Of a stretch of DNA of 64,000 nucleotides, positions 1 through 10,120 are shown piece after piece. Position 1 is the first letter of the stretch, and the number at the start of each line of letters is the position of its first letter. The stretch spans positions 744,001 through 808,000 of the forward strand of contig NZ_LECZ01000026.1 of NCBI RefSeq assembly GCF_001022965.1. The letters are read 5' to 3'. The notes under the pieces were generated by a model. The model had not been told where the DNA came from. It searched no databases and saw only the letters and a list, made by a program, of their open reading frames with translations. The DNA comes from Enterobacter genomosp. O (GTDB lineage Bacteria; Pseudomonadota; Gammaproteobacteria; Enterobacterales; Enterobacteriaceae). Both the position numbers and the translations under genes were made by a program.

Positions 1-455
1 CAACTGCACTGATCCTCTCCCGTCAGAACCTGGCGCAGCAGGATCGTACTCCAGAGCAGCTGGCGAACATCGCTCGCGGTGGCTACGTGCTGAAAGATTG
101 CGCAGGCCAGCCTGAGCTGATCTTCATCGCAACCGGTTCTGAAGTTGAGCTGGCTGTCGCGGCCTGGGACAAACTGACTGCCGAAGGCGTGAAGGCGCGC
201 GTGGTATCCATGCCGTCTACCGATGCGTTCGACAAGCAGGATGCCGCTTACCGTGAATCCGTTCTGCCTAAGGCTGTTACCGCTCGTGTTGCAGTGGAAG
301 CGGGTATCGCTGACTACTGGTTCAAATACGTGGGCCTGAACGGCGCTATCGTCGGCATGACCACCTTCGGTGAATCTGCTCCGGCAGAGCTGCTGTTCGA
401 AGAGTTCGGCTTCACCGTAGAGAACGTTGTCGCGAAGGCGAAAGAACTGCTGTAA
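1..455 (+). CDS. tktA: Transketolase, C-terminal part (5' end outside window)
   Basis: The frame is open from base 3 and encodes about 150 residues that read like the end of E. coli TktA ([14 protein letters not shown], then a C-terminal domain of the transketolase type ending AKAKELL). Transketolase is the thiamine-diphosphate enzyme of the non-oxidative pentose phosphate pathway and moves two-carbon units between sugar phosphates in the cytoplasm. Only the last quarter is present, so the cofactor-binding domains cannot be checked. It is followed by a palindromic repeat, a strong hairpin terminator and then epd, as in other Enterobacter-like chromosomes. The choice of tktA over tktB rests on the neighbour epd. 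Confidence 0.95.
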   Translation, partial: TALILSRQNLAQQDRTPEQLANIARGGYVLKDCAGQPELIFIATGSEVELAVAAWDKLTAEGVKARVVSMPSTDAFDKQDAAYRESVLPKAVTARVAVEAGIADYWFKYVGLNGAIVGMTTFGESAPAELLFEEFGFTVENVVAKAKELL

Positions 456-478
456 TTGTTTGTACGGTGCGGGCTGAT

Positions 479-514
479 GCCCTCACCCCAACCCTCTCCC
501 ACCGGGAGAGGGTG
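479..514. repeat. Palindromic intergenic repeat, CCCTCTCCC/GGGAGAGGG type
   Basis: A CCCTCACCCCAACCCTCTCCC arm is followed after two bases by GGGAGAGGG. The same motif recurs near 10121, 17748, 21555 and 25121 in this window, always between genes, so it is a dispersed repeat family and not a gene-specific site. Confidence 0.75.
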
Positions 515-523
515 CAAACACTA

Positions 524-551
524 AAAACGGTAACCCTCGGGTTACCGTTTT
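524..551 (+). terminator. Rho-independent terminator after tktA
   Basis: A 12-base stem (AAAACGGTAACC paired with GGTTACCGTTTT) with a four-base loop is followed by T-rich DNA, 70 bases past the tktA stop. Confidence 0.85.
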
Positions 552-585
552 GCTTTTCCCTCGCCGTGAATTATTCCACCTAAAA

Positions 586-601
586 TGTGACGCAAGTCAT
601 A
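586..601 (+). promoter_or_regulatory. Predicted CRP site upstream of epd
   Basis: TGTGA-CGCAAG-TCATA matches the CRP consensus TGTGA-N6-TCACA at nine of ten core bases. It lies about 200 bases before the epd start. CRP control of the epd-pgk-fbaA region is known in E. coli; the assignment here is by motif only. Confidence 0.55.
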
Positions 602-660
602 TAGCTCGCTTATTCATCTGGACAGACATTCCTTTTATTCCCCGATTCGCTTATTCTTGC

Positions 661-672
661 TGAAGCGTTTCA
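661..672. promoter_or_regulatory. Predicted Cra (FruR) operator upstream of epd
   Basis: TGAAGCGTTTCA is an almost perfect palindrome and fits the Cra consensus TGAANCGNTTCA. Cra represses glycolytic and pentose-related genes, including epd-pgk in E. coli. It sits 125 bases before the epd start codon, within a 245-base non-coding stretch after the tktA terminator. Confidence 0.65.
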
Positions 673-796
673 GTCGATTAAATGTTCGACAATTGACCAA
701 TCAATCGCAGTTTGTGACAGCAAGGATTCCCCTTCGGGCGTAGCTGGATTACTCTTTCAGCCACCTCAGACTCAGGGATAGCTTTGCAGGAGATCT

Positions 797-1816
797 ATGA
801 CCGTACGCGTAGCGATTAATGGCTTCGGTCGCATCGGGCGTAATGTGGTTCGTGCTTTGTATGAATCCGGACGTCGGGCGGAAATAACCGTGGTGGCAAT
901 CAATGAACTGGCGGATGCTACGGGCATGGCGCATTTGTTGAAATATGATACCAGCCACGGACGATTCGCCTGGGATGTTCGCCAGGAAAGAGATCAGCTG
1001 TTTGTCGGCGACGATGCCATACGCGTACTGCATGAGAGCAGCATCGCCGGGCTACCGTGGCGTGAACTGGGTGTGGATGTGGTGCTTGACTGTACCGGCG
1101 TGTACGGCAGCCGCGAACACGGTGAAGCGCACCTTGCGGCAGGCGCGAAAAAAGTCCTGTTTTCTCATCCCGGCAGTAACGACCTCGACGCGACCGTCGT
1201 GTTTGGCGTCAACCAGCATGAGCTGCAAGCCGAACACCGCATTGTCTCCAACGCCTCCTGCACGACTAACTGCATTATTCCGGTCATCAAACTGTTAGAC
1301 GATGCGTATGGCATTGAATCTGGCACCGTGACCACGATTCATTCCGCCATGCACGATCAGCAAGTTATTGACGCTTACCACCCGGATTTACGGCGCACGC
1401 GTGCAGCGAGCCAGTCAATCATTCCGGTGGACACAAAGCTGGCTGCAGGGATCACCCGAATTTTTCCGCAGTTCAATGACCGTTTTGAAGCGATTGCCGT
1501 GCGTGTTCCGACGATCAACGTCACCGCAATCGACCTTAGCGTGACGGTAAAAAAACCGGTAAAAGCCTGTGAAGTCAACCTCTTGCTGCAAAAAGCGGCA
1601 CAGGGGGCATTTCATGGTATAGTTGACTATACGGAATTACCGTTGGTCTCAGTGGATTTTAACCACGACCCGCACAGCGCCATTGTTGATGGCACTCAAA
1701 CGCGCGTCAGTGGCGCACACCTTATCAAGACGCTGGTCTGGTGTGATAACGAATGGGGCTTTGCTAACCGAATGCTCGACACCACGTTAGCAATGGCCGC
1801 TCAAGGTTTCAGGTAA
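797..1816 (+). CDS. epd: D-erythrose-4-phosphate dehydrogenase
   Basis: This 339-residue enzyme oxidises erythrose 4-phosphate to 4-phosphoerythronate with NAD, the first step of the deoxyxylulose-independent route to pyridoxal 5'-phosphate. It is a GAPDH relative. The N-terminal NAD fold has GFGRIGRN at residues 9-16, and the catalytic site SNASCTTNC places the nucleophile at Cys155 with the partner His at 182. The length equals that of E. coli Epd. The ATG at 797 has AGGAG four to eight bases upstream. It heads the epd-pgk-fbaA group, and the Cra and CRP motifs upstream agree with catabolite control. The [12 protein letters not shown] stretch and the synteny favour epd over gapA. Confidence 0.97.
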   Translation: MTVRVAINGFGRIGRNVVRALYESGRRAEITVVAINELADATGMAHLLKYDTSHGRFAWDVRQERDQLFVGDDAIRVLHESSIAGLPWRELGVDVVLDCTGVYGSREHGEAHLAAGAKKVLFSHPGSNDLDATVVFGVNQHELQAEHRIVSNASCTTNCIIPVIKLLDDAYGIESGTVTTIHSAMHDQQVIDAYHPDLRRTRAASQSIIPVDTKLAAGITRIFPQFNDRFEAIAVRVPTINVTAIDLSVTVKKPVKACEVNLLLQKAAQGAFHGIVDYTELPLVSVDFNHDPHSAIVDGTQTRVSGAHLIKTLVWCDNEWGFANRMLDTTLAMAAQGFR

Positions 1817-1865
1817 GACGCATCGTGCGTCTGCAAAACTTTAAGAATCAACGAGAGGATTCACC

Positions 1866-3029
1866 ATGTCTGTAATTAAGATGACCGATCTGGATCTGGC
1901 TGGTAAACGCGTTTTCATCCGTGCCGATCTGAACGTACCGGTTAAAGATGGCAAAGTGACCAGCGACGCGCGTATTCGTGCATCTCTGCCAACCATCGAA
2001 CTGGCTCTGAAGCAGGGCGCTAAAGTGATGGTAACCTCCCACCTGGGTCGTCCAACCGAAGGCGAGTACAACGAAGAGTTCTCTCTGCTGCCGGTTGTTA
2101 ATTACCTGAAAGACAAACTGTCTAACCCTGTTCGCCTGGTGAAAGATTACCTGGACGGCGTTGAAGTCGCTGCCGGTGAACTGGTTGTTCTGGAAAACGT
2201 TCGCTTCAACAAAGGCGAGAAGAAAGACGACGAAGCACTCTCCAAAAAATACGCTGCACTGTGCGACGTATTCGTGATGGATGCTTTCGGTACGGCTCAC
2301 CGTGCGCAGGCGTCTACCCACGGTATCGGTAAATTTGCTGACGTTGCGTGTGCCGGTCCTCTGCTGGCTGACGAACTGGAAGCGCTGGGTAAAGCACTGA
2401 AAGAACCCGCTCGTCCAATGGTTGCTATCGTTGGTGGTTCTAAAGTTTCTACCAAACTGACCGTTCTGGATTCCCTGTCTAAAATCGCTGACCAGCTGAT
2501 CGTTGGCGGTGGTATCGCGAACACCTTCGTTGCCGCCCAGGGCCACAACGTCGGTAAATCCCTGTACGAAGCAGACCTGGTTGACGAAGCGAAACGCCTG
2601 CTGAGCACCTGCGATATCCCGGTTCCAACTGACGTTCGCGTAGCGACCGAGTTCTCTGAAACTGCGACGGCGACCCTGAAGTCTGTAAACGACATCAAAG
2701 ACGAAGAGCAGATTCTGGACCTGGGCGACGTTTCTGCACAGAAACTGGCTGAAATCCTGAAAAACGCAAAAACTATCCTGTGGAACGGTCCTGTTGGCGT
2801 GTTCGAATTCCCGAACTTCCGCAAAGGTACTGAAATCGTTGCTAACGCTATCGCAGACAGCGAAGCGTTCTCTATCGCAGGCGGTGGTGACACCCTGGCA
2901 GCAATCGACCTGTTCGGTATCGCTGACAAGATCTCCTACATCTCCACTGGTGGCGGCGCATTCCTCGAATTCGTGGAAGGCAAAGTACTGCCAGCAGTAG
3001 CAATGCTCGAAGAGCGCGCTAAGAAGTAA
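1866..3029 (+). CDS. pgk: Phosphoglycerate kinase
   Basis: This 387-residue cytoplasmic monomer transfers phosphate from 1,3-bisphosphoglycerate to ADP in glycolysis. The N-terminal signature [15 protein letters not shown], the [12 protein letters not shown] loop and the C-terminal nucleotide loop [12 protein letters not shown] are all present, and the length is that of the E. coli enzyme. The start ATG at 1866 is preceded by GAGAGGA. It lies 49 bases after epd and 92 bases before fbaA, the classical order. Codon use is strongly biased (CTG, GGT, AAC), as expected for a highly expressed gene. A long open frame on the opposite strand is a by-product of that bias. Confidence 0.98.
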   Translation: MSVIKMTDLDLAGKRVFIRADLNVPVKDGKVTSDARIRASLPTIELALKQGAKVMVTSHLGRPTEGEYNEEFSLLPVVNYLKDKLSNPVRLVKDYLDGVEVAAGELVVLENVRFNKGEKKDDEALSKKYAALCDVFVMDAFGTAHRAQASTHGIGKFADVACAGPLLADELEALGKALKEPARPMVAIVGGSKVSTKLTVLDSLSKIADQLIVGGGIANTFVAAQGHNVGKSLYEADLVDEAKRLLSTCDIPVPTDVRVATEFSETATATLKSVNDIKDEEQILDLGDVSAQKLAEILKNAKTILWNGPVGVFEFPNFRKGTEIVANAIADSEAFSIAGGGDTLAAIDLFGIADKISYISTGGGAFLEFVEGKVLPAVAMLEERAKK

Positions 3030-3038
3030 GCCATTCAA

Positions 3039-3056
3039 GGGCAGGGAAACCTGCCC
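3039..3056 (+). promoter_or_regulatory. Intercistronic hairpin between pgk and fbaA
   Basis: GGGCAG-GGAAAC-CTGCCC forms a six-base stem directly after pgk. There is no U-tract, so it is more likely an mRNA-stabilising or processing hairpin than a terminator. Confidence 0.5.
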
Positions 3057-3121
3057 AAATTTCAGCGCGCTTTTAAGAGCTCGCACCTTTTCTAACGGCC
3101 GAAGATACAGGACTAAGCAAC

Positions 3122-4201
3122 ATGTCTAAAATTTTTGATTTCGTAAAACCTGGCGTTATCACTGGTGATGACGTACAGAAAGTGTTCCAGGTAGCTAAAG
3201 AAAACAACTTCGCTCTGCCAGCAGTTAACTGCGTGGGTACCGACTCCATTAACGCCGTACTGGAAACTGCTGCTAAAGTTAAAGCACCGGTTATCGTTCA
3301 GTTCTCCAACGGCGGCGCTGCGTTCATCGCTGGTAAAGGCGTGAAAACTGACGTTCCTCAGGGCGCGGCTATCCTGGGTGCTATCTCTGGTGCGCACCAC
3401 GTACACCAGATGGCTGAACACTACGGTGTTCCAGTTATTCTGCATACTGACCACTGCGCGAAGAAACTGCTGCCGTGGATCGACGGTCTGCTGGACGCGG
3501 GTGAAAAACACTTCGCGGCTACCGGTAAGCCACTGTTCTCTTCTCACATGATCGACCTGTCTGAAGAGTCCCTGCACGAAAACATCGAAATCTGCTCCAA
3601 ATACCTGGCGCGCATGGCCAAAATGGACATGACCCTGGAAATTGAACTGGGTTGCACCGGTGGTGAAGAAGATGGCGTGGACAACAGCCACATGGACGCT
3701 TCTGCACTGTACACCCAGCCAGAAGACGTTGATTACGCTTACACCGAGCTGAGCAAAATCAGCCCACGCTTCACCATTGCAGCGTCCTTCGGTAACGTGC
3801 ACGGCGTTTACAAACCAGGTAACGTGGTTCTGACCCCAACCATCCTGCGTGATTCTCAGGAATACGTTTCTAAGAAACACAACCTGCCGCACAACAGCCT
3901 GAACTTCGTCTTCCACGGCGGTTCCGGTTCTTCTGCTCAGGAAATCAAAGACTCCGTAAGCTACGGCGTGGTGAAAATGAACATCGATACCGACACCCAG
4001 TGGGCAACCTGGGACGGTATCCTGCAATACTACAAAACCAACGAAGCTTACCTGCAGGGCCAGCTGGGCAACCCGAAAGGCGAAGACCAGCCGAACAAGA
4101 AATACTACGATCCACGCGTATGGCTGCGCGCAGCGCAGACGTCCATGGTGACTCGTCTGGAGCAGGCTTTCAAAGAACTGAACGCGATCGACGTTCTGTA
4201 A
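3122..4201 (+). CDS. fbaA: Fructose-bisphosphate aldolase, class II
   Basis: This 359-residue zinc-dependent aldolase splits fructose 1,6-bisphosphate into dihydroxyacetone phosphate and glyceraldehyde 3-phosphate. The first metal and catalytic motif HTDHC spans residues 108-112, which carries the general base Asp110 and zinc ligand His111. The class II signatures LEIELGCTGGEEDGVD and FHGGSGSS follow. The length equals E. coli FbaA. It is the last gene of the epd-pgk-fbaA group and is closed by a strong terminator 23 bases downstream. Codon use indicates very high expression. Confidence 0.98.
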   Translation: MSKIFDFVKPGVITGDDVQKVFQVAKENNFALPAVNCVGTDSINAVLETAAKVKAPVIVQFSNGGAAFIAGKGVKTDVPQGAAILGAISGAHHVHQMAEHYGVPVILHTDHCAKKLLPWIDGLLDAGEKHFAATGKPLFSSHMIDLSEESLHENIEICSKYLARMAKMDMTLEIELGCTGGEEDGVDNSHMDASALYTQPEDVDYAYTELSKISPRFTIAASFGNVHGVYKPGNVVLTPTILRDSQEYVSKKHNLPHNSLNFVFHGGSGSSAQEIKDSVSYGVVKMNIDTDTQWATWDGILQYYKTNEAYLQGQLGNPKGEDQPNKKYYDPRVWLRAAQTSMVTRLEQAFKELNAIDVL

Positions 4202-4223
4202 TTTGAGCTGCTAACAGCATCAG

Positions 4224-4250
4224 AAGGCCCGCAAATGCGGGCCTTTTTTT
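4224..4250 (+). terminator. Rho-independent terminator after fbaA
   Basis: AAGGCCCGC-AAAT-GCGGGCC followed by seven T residues, 23 bases after the fbaA stop. Confidence 0.92.
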
Positions 4251-4387
4251 ATGCATTTTCAATATCCTGCCAGAGCAGTTTTTGTGATCTGTTTGGCAAA
4301 TCGGGTGCTTTTTGTTTACCCTTTACTGACCTGCCTGTCTCCATGGGGGATGGATTTTGTGTTTTGGTTTAACAAAAGGAAGAATAA

Positions 4388-5242
4388 ATGGAACAACTCG
4401 ATGTTGTAGACAGCATCAATAACGCCGGTAACTGGCTGGTGCGTAACCAGGCACTGTTGCTGAGCTACGCCGTGAACATCGTCGCGGCGATTGCCATCAT
4501 CATCGTCGGGATGATTGTGGCGCGTATTGTATCGAACGCGGTCAACCGCGTGATGCTGGCCCGTCACATTGACGCCACGGTCGCTGACTTCCTCTCTGCA
4601 CTGGTCCGCTACGGCATAATCGCCTTTACGCTGATTGCCGCGCTGGGGCGCGTAGGGGTACAGACCGCGTCCGTGATTGCCGTACTTGGTGCCGCCGGCC
4701 TGGCCATTGGTCTGGCGCTGCAGGGCTCGCTGTCGAACCTGGCGGCAGGCGTTCTGCTGGTCACCTTCCGTCCGTTCCGCTCGGGCGAATACGTTGATCT
4801 TGGCGGCATTGCCGGAACCGTGCTGCAGGTGCAGATTTTCTCAACGACCATGCGTACCGTTGATGGCCGCATCGTGGTCGTGCCGAACGGGAAAATTATT
4901 GCAGGCAACATTATTAACTTCTCCCGCGAGCCGGTGCGTCGTAACGAGCTGATCGTCAGCGTGGCGTACGACTCCGACATCGATCAGGTGAAGTCGCTGA
5001 TTAGCAATATCATTGCCTCAGACGATCGCATTCTGAAGGATAAAGAGCAGACCGTTCGCCTCAACGAACTGGGTGCATCTTCTATTAACTTTGTGGTGCG
5101 TATCTGGAGCAAGAGCAGCGATCTGCAAAACGTGTACTGGGACGTGCTGGAGCGTATCAAGCGCGACTTCGACGCTAACGGCATCAGCTTCCCGTACCCG
5201 CAGATGGACGTAAACGTCAAAAAAGTTAAAGAAGCAGAATAA
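4388..5242 (+). CDS. mscS: Small-conductance mechanosensitive channel MscS
   Basis: This 284-residue inner-membrane channel forms a heptamer that opens on hypo-osmotic shock to release solutes. Three membrane helices lie at about residues 28-57, 68-91 and 96-127. The third carries the Gly/Ala-rich pore segment [20 protein letters not shown], including the Gln of the gating region. The cytoplasmic beta and alpha/beta vestibule follows, with [20 protein letters not shown]. Length and sequence match E. coli MscS apart from the extreme C-terminus (KKVKEAE). It is monocistronic between the fbaA terminator and argO. Confidence 0.97.
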   Translation: MEQLDVVDSINNAGNWLVRNQALLLSYAVNIVAAIAIIIVGMIVARIVSNAVNRVMLARHIDATVADFLSALVRYGIIAFTLIAALGRVGVQTASVIAVLGAAGLAIGLALQGSLSNLAAGVLLVTFRPFRSGEYVDLGGIAGTVLQVQIFSTTMRTVDGRIVVVPNGKIIAGNIINFSREPVRRNELIVSVAYDSDIDQVKSLISNIIASDDRILKDKEQTVRLNELGASSINFVVRIWSKSSDLQNVYWDVLERIKRDFDANGISFPYPQMDVNVKKVKEAE

Positions 5243-5250
5243 CTTCACCA

Positions 5251-5284
5251 GCAGGCCCGGTAAGCGCCAGTGCCACCGGGCTTT
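5251..5284. repeat. REP-type palindrome downstream of mscS
   Basis: GCAGGCCCGGTAAGCGCCAG followed by TGCCACCGGGC is a divergent REP unit. The imperfect stem is followed by TTTTCTTTT, so it probably doubles as the mscS terminator. Confidence 0.65.
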
Positions 5285-5387
5285 TCTTTTATTAGCCATG
5301 CTAATCCTCAATTAATATTATCCATTTCCTCTAATGTGATTCGCGCAGTATAGTCTGCTCCCAGGACAACACTGTGAGAATTTCGTC

Positions 5388-6023
5388 ATGTTATCGTATT
5401 ACTTTCAAGGGCTTGCCTTAGGTGCGGCCATGATCCTTCCCCTCGGCCCGCAAAATGCGTTTGTGATGAACCAGGGCATCCGCCGCCAGTATCATCTGAT
5501 GATTGCCCTGCTGTGTGCGGTAAGTGATTTACTGCTGATTTGCGCAGGAATTTTTGGCGGCAGTGCACTGCTGATGCAGTCTCCCTGGCTGCTGGCGCTG
5601 GTCACCTGGGGCGGCGTGGCGTTTCTGCTCTGGTATGGCTTTGGCGCGCTGAAAACGGCCATGAGCAGCAACCTCGAACTGGCGAGCGCGGAAGTGATGA
5701 AGCAGGGGCGCTGGAAGATCATCGTCACCATGCTGGCGGTGACCTGGCTTAACCCGCATGTCTATCTTGATACCTTCGTAGTGCTGGGCAGCCTGGGCGG
5801 ACAGCTGGACGTTGAGCCTAAGCGCTGGTTTGCGCTCGGCACGGTCAGCGCCTCTTTCCTCTGGTTCTTCGGTCTTGCCATTCTGGCGGCATGGCTGGCG
5901 CCTCGTCTGAGGACTGCCAAAGCCCAGCGCATCATTAATACCCTGGTGGGGCTGGTGATGTGGTTTATTGCTTTTCAGCTGGCAAAAGAGGGCATTCACC
6001 ACGTCCAGGTATTGTTCAACTAA
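5388..6023 (+). CDS. argO: Arginine exporter ArgO (LysE family)
   Basis: This 211-residue inner-membrane protein of the LysE superfamily exports L-arginine and the toxic analogue canavanine. Six hydrophobic segments are visible, and the family motif [14 protein letters not shown] lies at residues 18-31. The [16 protein letters not shown] stretch is typical of LysE and ArgO proteins. Length and sequence match E. coli ArgO. The regulator argP, which activates argO in E. coli when arginine is abundant, lies two genes downstream on the other strand. The 145-base upstream region is AT-rich, as an ArgP target should be, but I did not define the exact ArgP site. Confidence 0.96.
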   Translation: MLSYYFQGLALGAAMILPLGPQNAFVMNQGIRRQYHLMIALLCAVSDLLLICAGIFGGSALLMQSPWLLALVTWGGVAFLLWYGFGALKTAMSSNLELASAEVMKQGRWKIIVTMLAVTWLNPHVYLDTFVVLGSLGGQLDVEPKRWFALGTVSASFLWFFGLAILAAWLAPRLRTAKAQRIINTLVGLVMWFIAFQLAKEGIHHVQVLFN

Positions 6024-6114
6024 TCCTTGTCTTATGGACAACTGAGCAGGACCCGCTAAGCTTGCTGGCATGCGCCCTGTTATCGGGCACTCTTTGCAAC
6101 ATGGAGGAATAACA

Positions 6115-6846
6115 GTGAAGTTTAAAGTGATGGCCCTGGCGGCATTAGTAAGTTTGGGTGCGGTATATGTTCAGGCTGGTGAACTGCCGGATGGCCCGCA
6201 CATCGTCACTTCAGGCACCGCAAGCGTGGATGCGGTACCCGATGTTGCAACGCTGGCAATTGAAGTGAATGTGGCTGCGAAAGATGCGGCGTCTGCCAAG
6301 AAGCAGGCTGACGATCGTGTTGCGCAATATCTCTCATTCCTCGAGCAGAACGGTGTCGGTAAAAAAGATATCAACTCCGCTAACCTGCGTACTCAACCCG
6401 ATTACGACTATCAGAATGGCAAAAGCATCCTGAAAGGCTACCGTGCCGTGCGTACCGTTGAAGTGACCGTGCGCCAGCTGGATAAGCTGAACGCCTTGCT
6501 GGACGGCGCGCTGAAGGCGGGACTGAACGAAATCCGTTCCGTGTCGCTGGGCGTTGCGCAACCTGAGAAATACAAAGACGAAGCGCGTAAAGCGGCAATT
6601 GACGATGCTATTCACCAGGCGGAACAGCTGGCTTCTGGCTTTAAGAGCAAGCTCGGCCCGGTATACAGCGTGCGTTACCACGTCTCTAACTACCAGCCAA
6701 GCCCGATGGTGCGGATGATGAAGGCCGATGCGGCGCCGGTATCCGCTCAGGAAACTTACGAGCAGCCAACGATCCAGTTCGACGATCAGGTGGATGTGGT
6801 GTTCCAGCTGGAGCCTGTTGCAGCACAGCCGAAACCGGCTCAGTAA
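6115..6846 (+). CDS. yggE: SIMPL-domain periplasmic protein YggE
   Basis: This 243-residue protein has an N-terminal Sec signal (KFKVMALAALVSLGAVYVQA) and one SIMPL domain (about residues 30-230) with the conserved start HIVTSGTASVDAVPD. Its molecular role is not settled; E. coli YggE has been linked to lower oxidative stress. I chose the GTG at 6115 because GGAGGAAT lies just upstream and the protein then starts exactly like E. coli YggE. The ATG at 6070 would add 15 residues ahead of the signal. It converges on argP across a REP unit. Confidence 0.93.
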   Translation: MKFKVMALAALVSLGAVYVQAGELPDGPHIVTSGTASVDAVPDVATLAIEVNVAAKDAASAKKQADDRVAQYLSFLEQNGVGKKDINSANLRTQPDYDYQNGKSILKGYRAVRTVEVTVRQLDKLNALLDGALKAGLNEIRSVSLGVAQPEKYKDEARKAAIDDAIHQAEQLASGFKSKLGPVYSVRYHVSNYQPSPMVRMMKADAAPVSAQETYEQPTIQFDDQVDVVFQLEPVAAQPKPAQ

Positions 6847-6849
6847 TCT

Positions 6850-6882
6850 GTAGGCCGGGTAAGGCGAAGCCGCCACCCGGCT
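6850..6882. repeat. REP unit between convergent yggE and argP
   Basis: GTAGGCCGGGTAAGGCGAAG followed by CCGCCACCCGGCT is a textbook enterobacterial REP palindrome, followed by a T-run. It fills the 42-base gap between the two convergent stop codons and may terminate both. Confidence 0.85.
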
Positions 6883-6888
6883 TATTTT

Positions 6889-7782
6889 TTAATCCTGCCT
6901 CAACACCTTATGCCCAAACGCCAGCAGCGCGTCGGTGACGTTGCGCATCATGCGGCTTTCCGGCGCAAAACGGTGCCAGTAGAGCATCCGACGCTGATAC
7001 AGCCCTGGCGTCAGGTCAATCAGCTCACCGCTTTTCAACTCTTTCTCGATCTGCAGGTGCGGGATCATGCAGCAGGTCGTGCCCTGGCGCGCAAGCTGCA
7101 CAAACGCTTCGGACGAGTTAACGATATGACACGGCACGCTGCCCGGCGGCAAATCGAAGTTTTGCTGCAGGAACGCCTGGTGCATATCGTCCAGATGGTC
7201 GAACGCCACGGCAGGCGCTTTCAGCAGCGCGGCGCGGGTCACGCCGTTGGGGAAATAGCGCTCGGCAAAGGCTTTTGAACCGACAAACAGGTAATCCAGC
7301 GCGCCCAACTGATCCACCAGGCAGCTTGGCAGCGCCTGAGGCTGGATACTGACCGCCCCGACCACTTCACCGCGACGCAGGCGTTCCTGGGTACGGGTTT
7401 CATCTTCAACCTGCAAATTCAGACGGATAGGGGAATCTGCTAATACCGGCGCAAGGGCCGGCAGCAGCCAGGTTGCCAGACTGTCGGCGTTGACCGCCAG
7501 CGAGAGCAGCAGCGGCGTGGAGCCTGTTTGTTCGTCACCGAGCCATTCATCTTCCAGCAGTTCAACCTGACGCAGCAGGGCGAGGAGCTTTTGCCCTTGC
7601 TCCGTTGGGCGAGGCGGCACGGTACGCACCAGCAGTGGCTGGCCGAACATGTTTTCAAGCTGTTTGATACGCTGCGATACGGCGGACTGCGTGATGCAAA
7701 GCTTTTGCGCCGCGCGCTCAAAACCTCGTTCACGAATAACTGCATCAAGTGCCTGTAGTGTTCTGTAGTCCGGACGTTTCAT
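6889..7782 (-). CDS. argP: LysR-type regulator ArgP (IciA)
   Basis: This 297-residue LysR-family regulator responds to lysine and arginine and activates argO. The winged-helix domain occupies residues 1-60 ([20 protein letters not shown], then [11 protein letters not shown]); the effector-binding domain fills the rest. Length and sequence match E. coli ArgP. It stands divergent from rpiA, with 127 bases between the two start codons, the same arrangement as in E. coli. Confidence 0.96.
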   Translation of the reverse strand: MKRPDYRTLQALDAVIRERGFERAAQKLCITQSAVSQRIKQLENMFGQPLLVRTVPPRPTEQGQKLLALLRQVELLEDEWLGDEQTGSTPLLLSLAVNADSLATWLLPALAPVLADSPIRLNLQVEDETRTQERLRRGEVVGAVSIQPQALPSCLVDQLGALDYLFVGSKAFAERYFPNGVTRAALLKAPAVAFDHLDDMHQAFLQQNFDLPPGSVPCHIVNSSEAFVQLARQGTTCCMIPHLQIEKELKSGELIDLTPGLYQRRMLYWHRFAPESRMMRNVTDALLAFGHKVLRQD

Positions 7783-7909
7783 TGCTCTGGCTGGCTCCTT
7801 AATTTTGCTTAATCTGCACTATGACACAATTTTCCCTTCGTGGCAGACGAATTCCATTCGACGTGTTCTATAATGCGCCCTGAGTTTTCACACCACAGGC
7901 AAAACGATC

Positions 7910-8569
7910 ATGACGCAGGATGAACTGAAAAAAGCAGTAGGATGGGCCGCTCTCCAGTATGTACAGCCGGGTACTATTGTCGGTGTTGGTACCGGGTCAA
8001 CGGCGGCACACTTTATCGATGCGCTGGGCACGATGAAAGGGCAGATTGAGGGCGCGGTGTCCAGCTCTGATGCTTCCACGGAAAAGCTGAAAAGCCTCGG
8101 CATTACCGTTTTCGATCTGAACGAAGTTGACCGTCTGGGCATTTACGTTGATGGCGCGGATGAGATCAACGGCCACATGCAGATGATCAAAGGCGGCGGC
8201 GCGGCGCTGACGCGTGAAAAAATCATCGCCTCCGTTGCGGATAAATTCATCTGCATCGCTGATGCCTCCAAACAGGTCGATATTCTGGGTAATTTCCCGC
8301 TGCCGGTCGAGGTGATCCCGATGGCGCGCAGCGCCGTGGCGCGTGAGCTGGTAAAACTTGGCGGGCGTCCGGAATATCGCCAGGGCGTGGTGACCGATAA
8401 CGGCAATGTGATCCTTGACGTTCACGGTCTGGAAATTCTCGACGCGATTGCGCTGGAAAACGCCATCAACGGTATTCCAGGCGTAGTAACCGTAGGGTTA
8501 TTCGCCAACCGCGGCGCGGATGTCGCGCTGATCGGCACGGCTGACGGCGTGAAAACCATCGTAAAATGA
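7910..8569 (+). CDS. rpiA: Ribose-5-phosphate isomerase A
   Basis: This 219-residue enzyme interconverts ribose 5-phosphate and ribulose 5-phosphate in the pentose phosphate pathway. The phosphate loop [11 protein letters not shown] lies at residues 25-35. The active-site residues Asp81, Asp84, Lys94 and Glu103 are all present in [20 protein letters not shown] and the following TREK. Length equals the E. coli enzyme. It is monocistronic, with a GC-rich terminator directly after the stop. Confidence 0.98.
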   Translation: MTQDELKKAVGWAALQYVQPGTIVGVGTGSTAAHFIDALGTMKGQIEGAVSSSDASTEKLKSLGITVFDLNEVDRLGIYVDGADEINGHMQMIKGGGAALTREKIIASVADKFICIADASKQVDILGNFPLPVEVIPMARSAVARELVKLGGRPEYRQGVVTDNGNVILDVHGLEILDAIALENAINGIPGVVTVGLFANRGADVALIGTADGVKTIVK

Positions 8570-8573
8570 TCTG

Positions 8574-8607
8574 ACGGGGGGAGTCCTCCCCCCGCTAAAA
8601 ATATTTT
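8574..8607 (+). terminator. Terminator after rpiA
   Basis: GGGGGGAG-TC-CTCCCCCC is a very stable hairpin within 25 bases of the rpiA stop, followed by AT-rich sequence. The remaining 230 bases up to serA are non-coding and must hold the serA promoter. Confidence 0.75.
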
Positions 8608-8836
8608 GAAAAGCTAAATTCGGTGACTTGTGTCACGTTTTTATGCCTCGTTTGCCGATCCTGCCACGTACGTAAATTTCTGCAGCATTTTCCTCTGTCA
8701 TTTTGCCCTGTATGACTTTTCTTCAGAGTGCCGACGCAAACGTTCATATTGCTGCAATAGTTTTTTTTGATATGTTGGCTACAGCGGATTTCAATCCAGC
8801 ACAACAACAGTTCAGATAAAATACAGGGTCGGGTAA

Positions 8837-10069
8837 ATGGCAAAGGTATCACTGGAGAAAGACAAGATTAAATTTCTGCTCGTAGAAGGCGTGCATCAAA
8901 AAGCACTCGATAGCCTTCGCGCAGCAGGTTACACCAACATCGAATTTCACAAAGGCGCGCTGGATACCGAAGAGCTGAAAGCGTCCATCCGTGATGCCCA
9001 CTTCATTGGCCTGCGATCCCGTACCCACCTGACTGAAGATGTGATTGCCGCGGCGGAAAAGCTGGTTGCCATCGGCTGTTTCTGCATCGGTACCAACCAG
9101 GTTGACCTGAATGCAGCCGCTAAGCGCGGTATTCCTGTATTTAACGCCCCGTTCTCCAACACCCGTTCCGTGGCGGAGTTAGTGATTGGCGAGCTGCTGC
9201 TGCTGCTGCGCGGTATTCCTGAAGCTAACGCCAAAGCGCACCGTGGCGTGTGGAACAAACTGGCGTCTGGCTCTTTCGAAGCGCGCGGTAAAAAGCTGGG
9301 GATTATCGGTTACGGCCATATCGGTACGCAGCTGGGCATCCTGGCGGAATCTCTCGGGATGCATGTCTTTTTCTACGACATTGAAAGCAAACTGCCGCTG
9401 GGCAATGCGACCCAGGTTCAACACCTTTCTGACCTGCTGAACATGAGCGATGTGGTCAGCCTGCACGTGCCGGAAAATGCCTCCACCAAAAACATGATGG
9501 GCGCGGAAGAGCTGGCGCTGATGAAGCCGGGTTCGCTGCTGATCAACGCCGCGCGCGGTACAGTTGTCGACATTCCGGCACTGTGTGATGCGCTAAAACG
9601 CAAGCATCTGGCGGGCGCGGCGATTGACGTCTTCCCGACGGAGCCAGCGACCAACAGCGATCCGTTTACCTCTCCGCTGTGCGAGTTCGATAACGTGATC
9701 CTGACGCCGCACATCGGTGGTTCAACTCAGGAAGCGCAGGAGAACATCGGTCTGGAAGTGGCGGGCAAACTGAGCAAATACTCCGACAATGGCTCTACGC
9801 TCTCTGCAGTGAACTTCCCGGAAGTGTCTTTGCCGCTGCACGGTGGCCGTCGTCTGCTGCACATTCACGAAAACCGTCCGGGTGTGCTGACCGCCATCAA
9901 CCAGATCTTTGCCGAGCAGAGCGTCAACATTGCCGCGCAGTATCTGCAAACCAACTCGCAGATGGGCTACGTGGTTATTGATATCGAAGCGGATGAAGAC
10001 GTTGCAGAGAAAGCGCTGCAGAGCATGAAGGCCATTCCGGGGACGATTCGCGCGCGTCTGCTGTACTAA
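8837..10069 (+). CDS. serA: D-3-phosphoglycerate dehydrogenase
   Basis: This 410-residue NAD enzyme oxidises 3-phosphoglycerate, the first and feedback-controlled step of serine synthesis. The Rossmann motif LGIIGYGHIGTQLG is near residues 155-168. The catalytic Arg, Glu and His sit in INAARGTVVD, DVFPTEPA and LTPHIGGST. The C-terminal ACT domain (from about residue 338, HENRPGVLTAINQIFAEQSV) binds serine. Length equals E. coli SerA. The upstream region is AT-rich; Lrp control known in E. coli is plausible but was not mapped. Confidence 0.98.
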   Translation: MAKVSLEKDKIKFLLVEGVHQKALDSLRAAGYTNIEFHKGALDTEELKASIRDAHFIGLRSRTHLTEDVIAAAEKLVAIGCFCIGTNQVDLNAAAKRGIPVFNAPFSNTRSVAELVIGELLLLLRGIPEANAKAHRGVWNKLASGSFEARGKKLGIIGYGHIGTQLGILAESLGMHVFFYDIESKLPLGNATQVQHLSDLLNMSDVVSLHVPENASTKNMMGAEELALMKPGSLLINAARGTVVDIPALCDALKRKHLAGAAIDVFPTEPATNSDPFTSPLCEFDNVILTPHIGGSTQEAQENIGLEVAGKLSKYSDNGSTLSAVNFPEVSLPLHGGRRLLHIHENRPGVLTAINQIFAEQSVNIAAQYLQTNSQMGYVVIDIEADEDVAEKALQSMKAIPGTIRARLLY

Positions 10070-10086
10070 TTGTGCGAGGTAAATGC

Positions 10087-10114
10087 AAAACGGTAACGAT
10101 AGTTACCGTTTTTT
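10087..10114 (+). terminator. Terminator after serA
   Basis: AAAACGGTAAC-GATA-GTTACCGTTTTTT, a perfect stem with a U-tract, starting 18 bases past the serA stop. Confidence 0.9.
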
Positions 10115-10120
10115 ATGTTT

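Noticed and set aside
1848..3086. 412-codon open frame on the minus strand
   Set aside because: Antisense to pgk, a highly codon-biased gene. Composition (many F, Q, R, V) is typical of a shadow frame.
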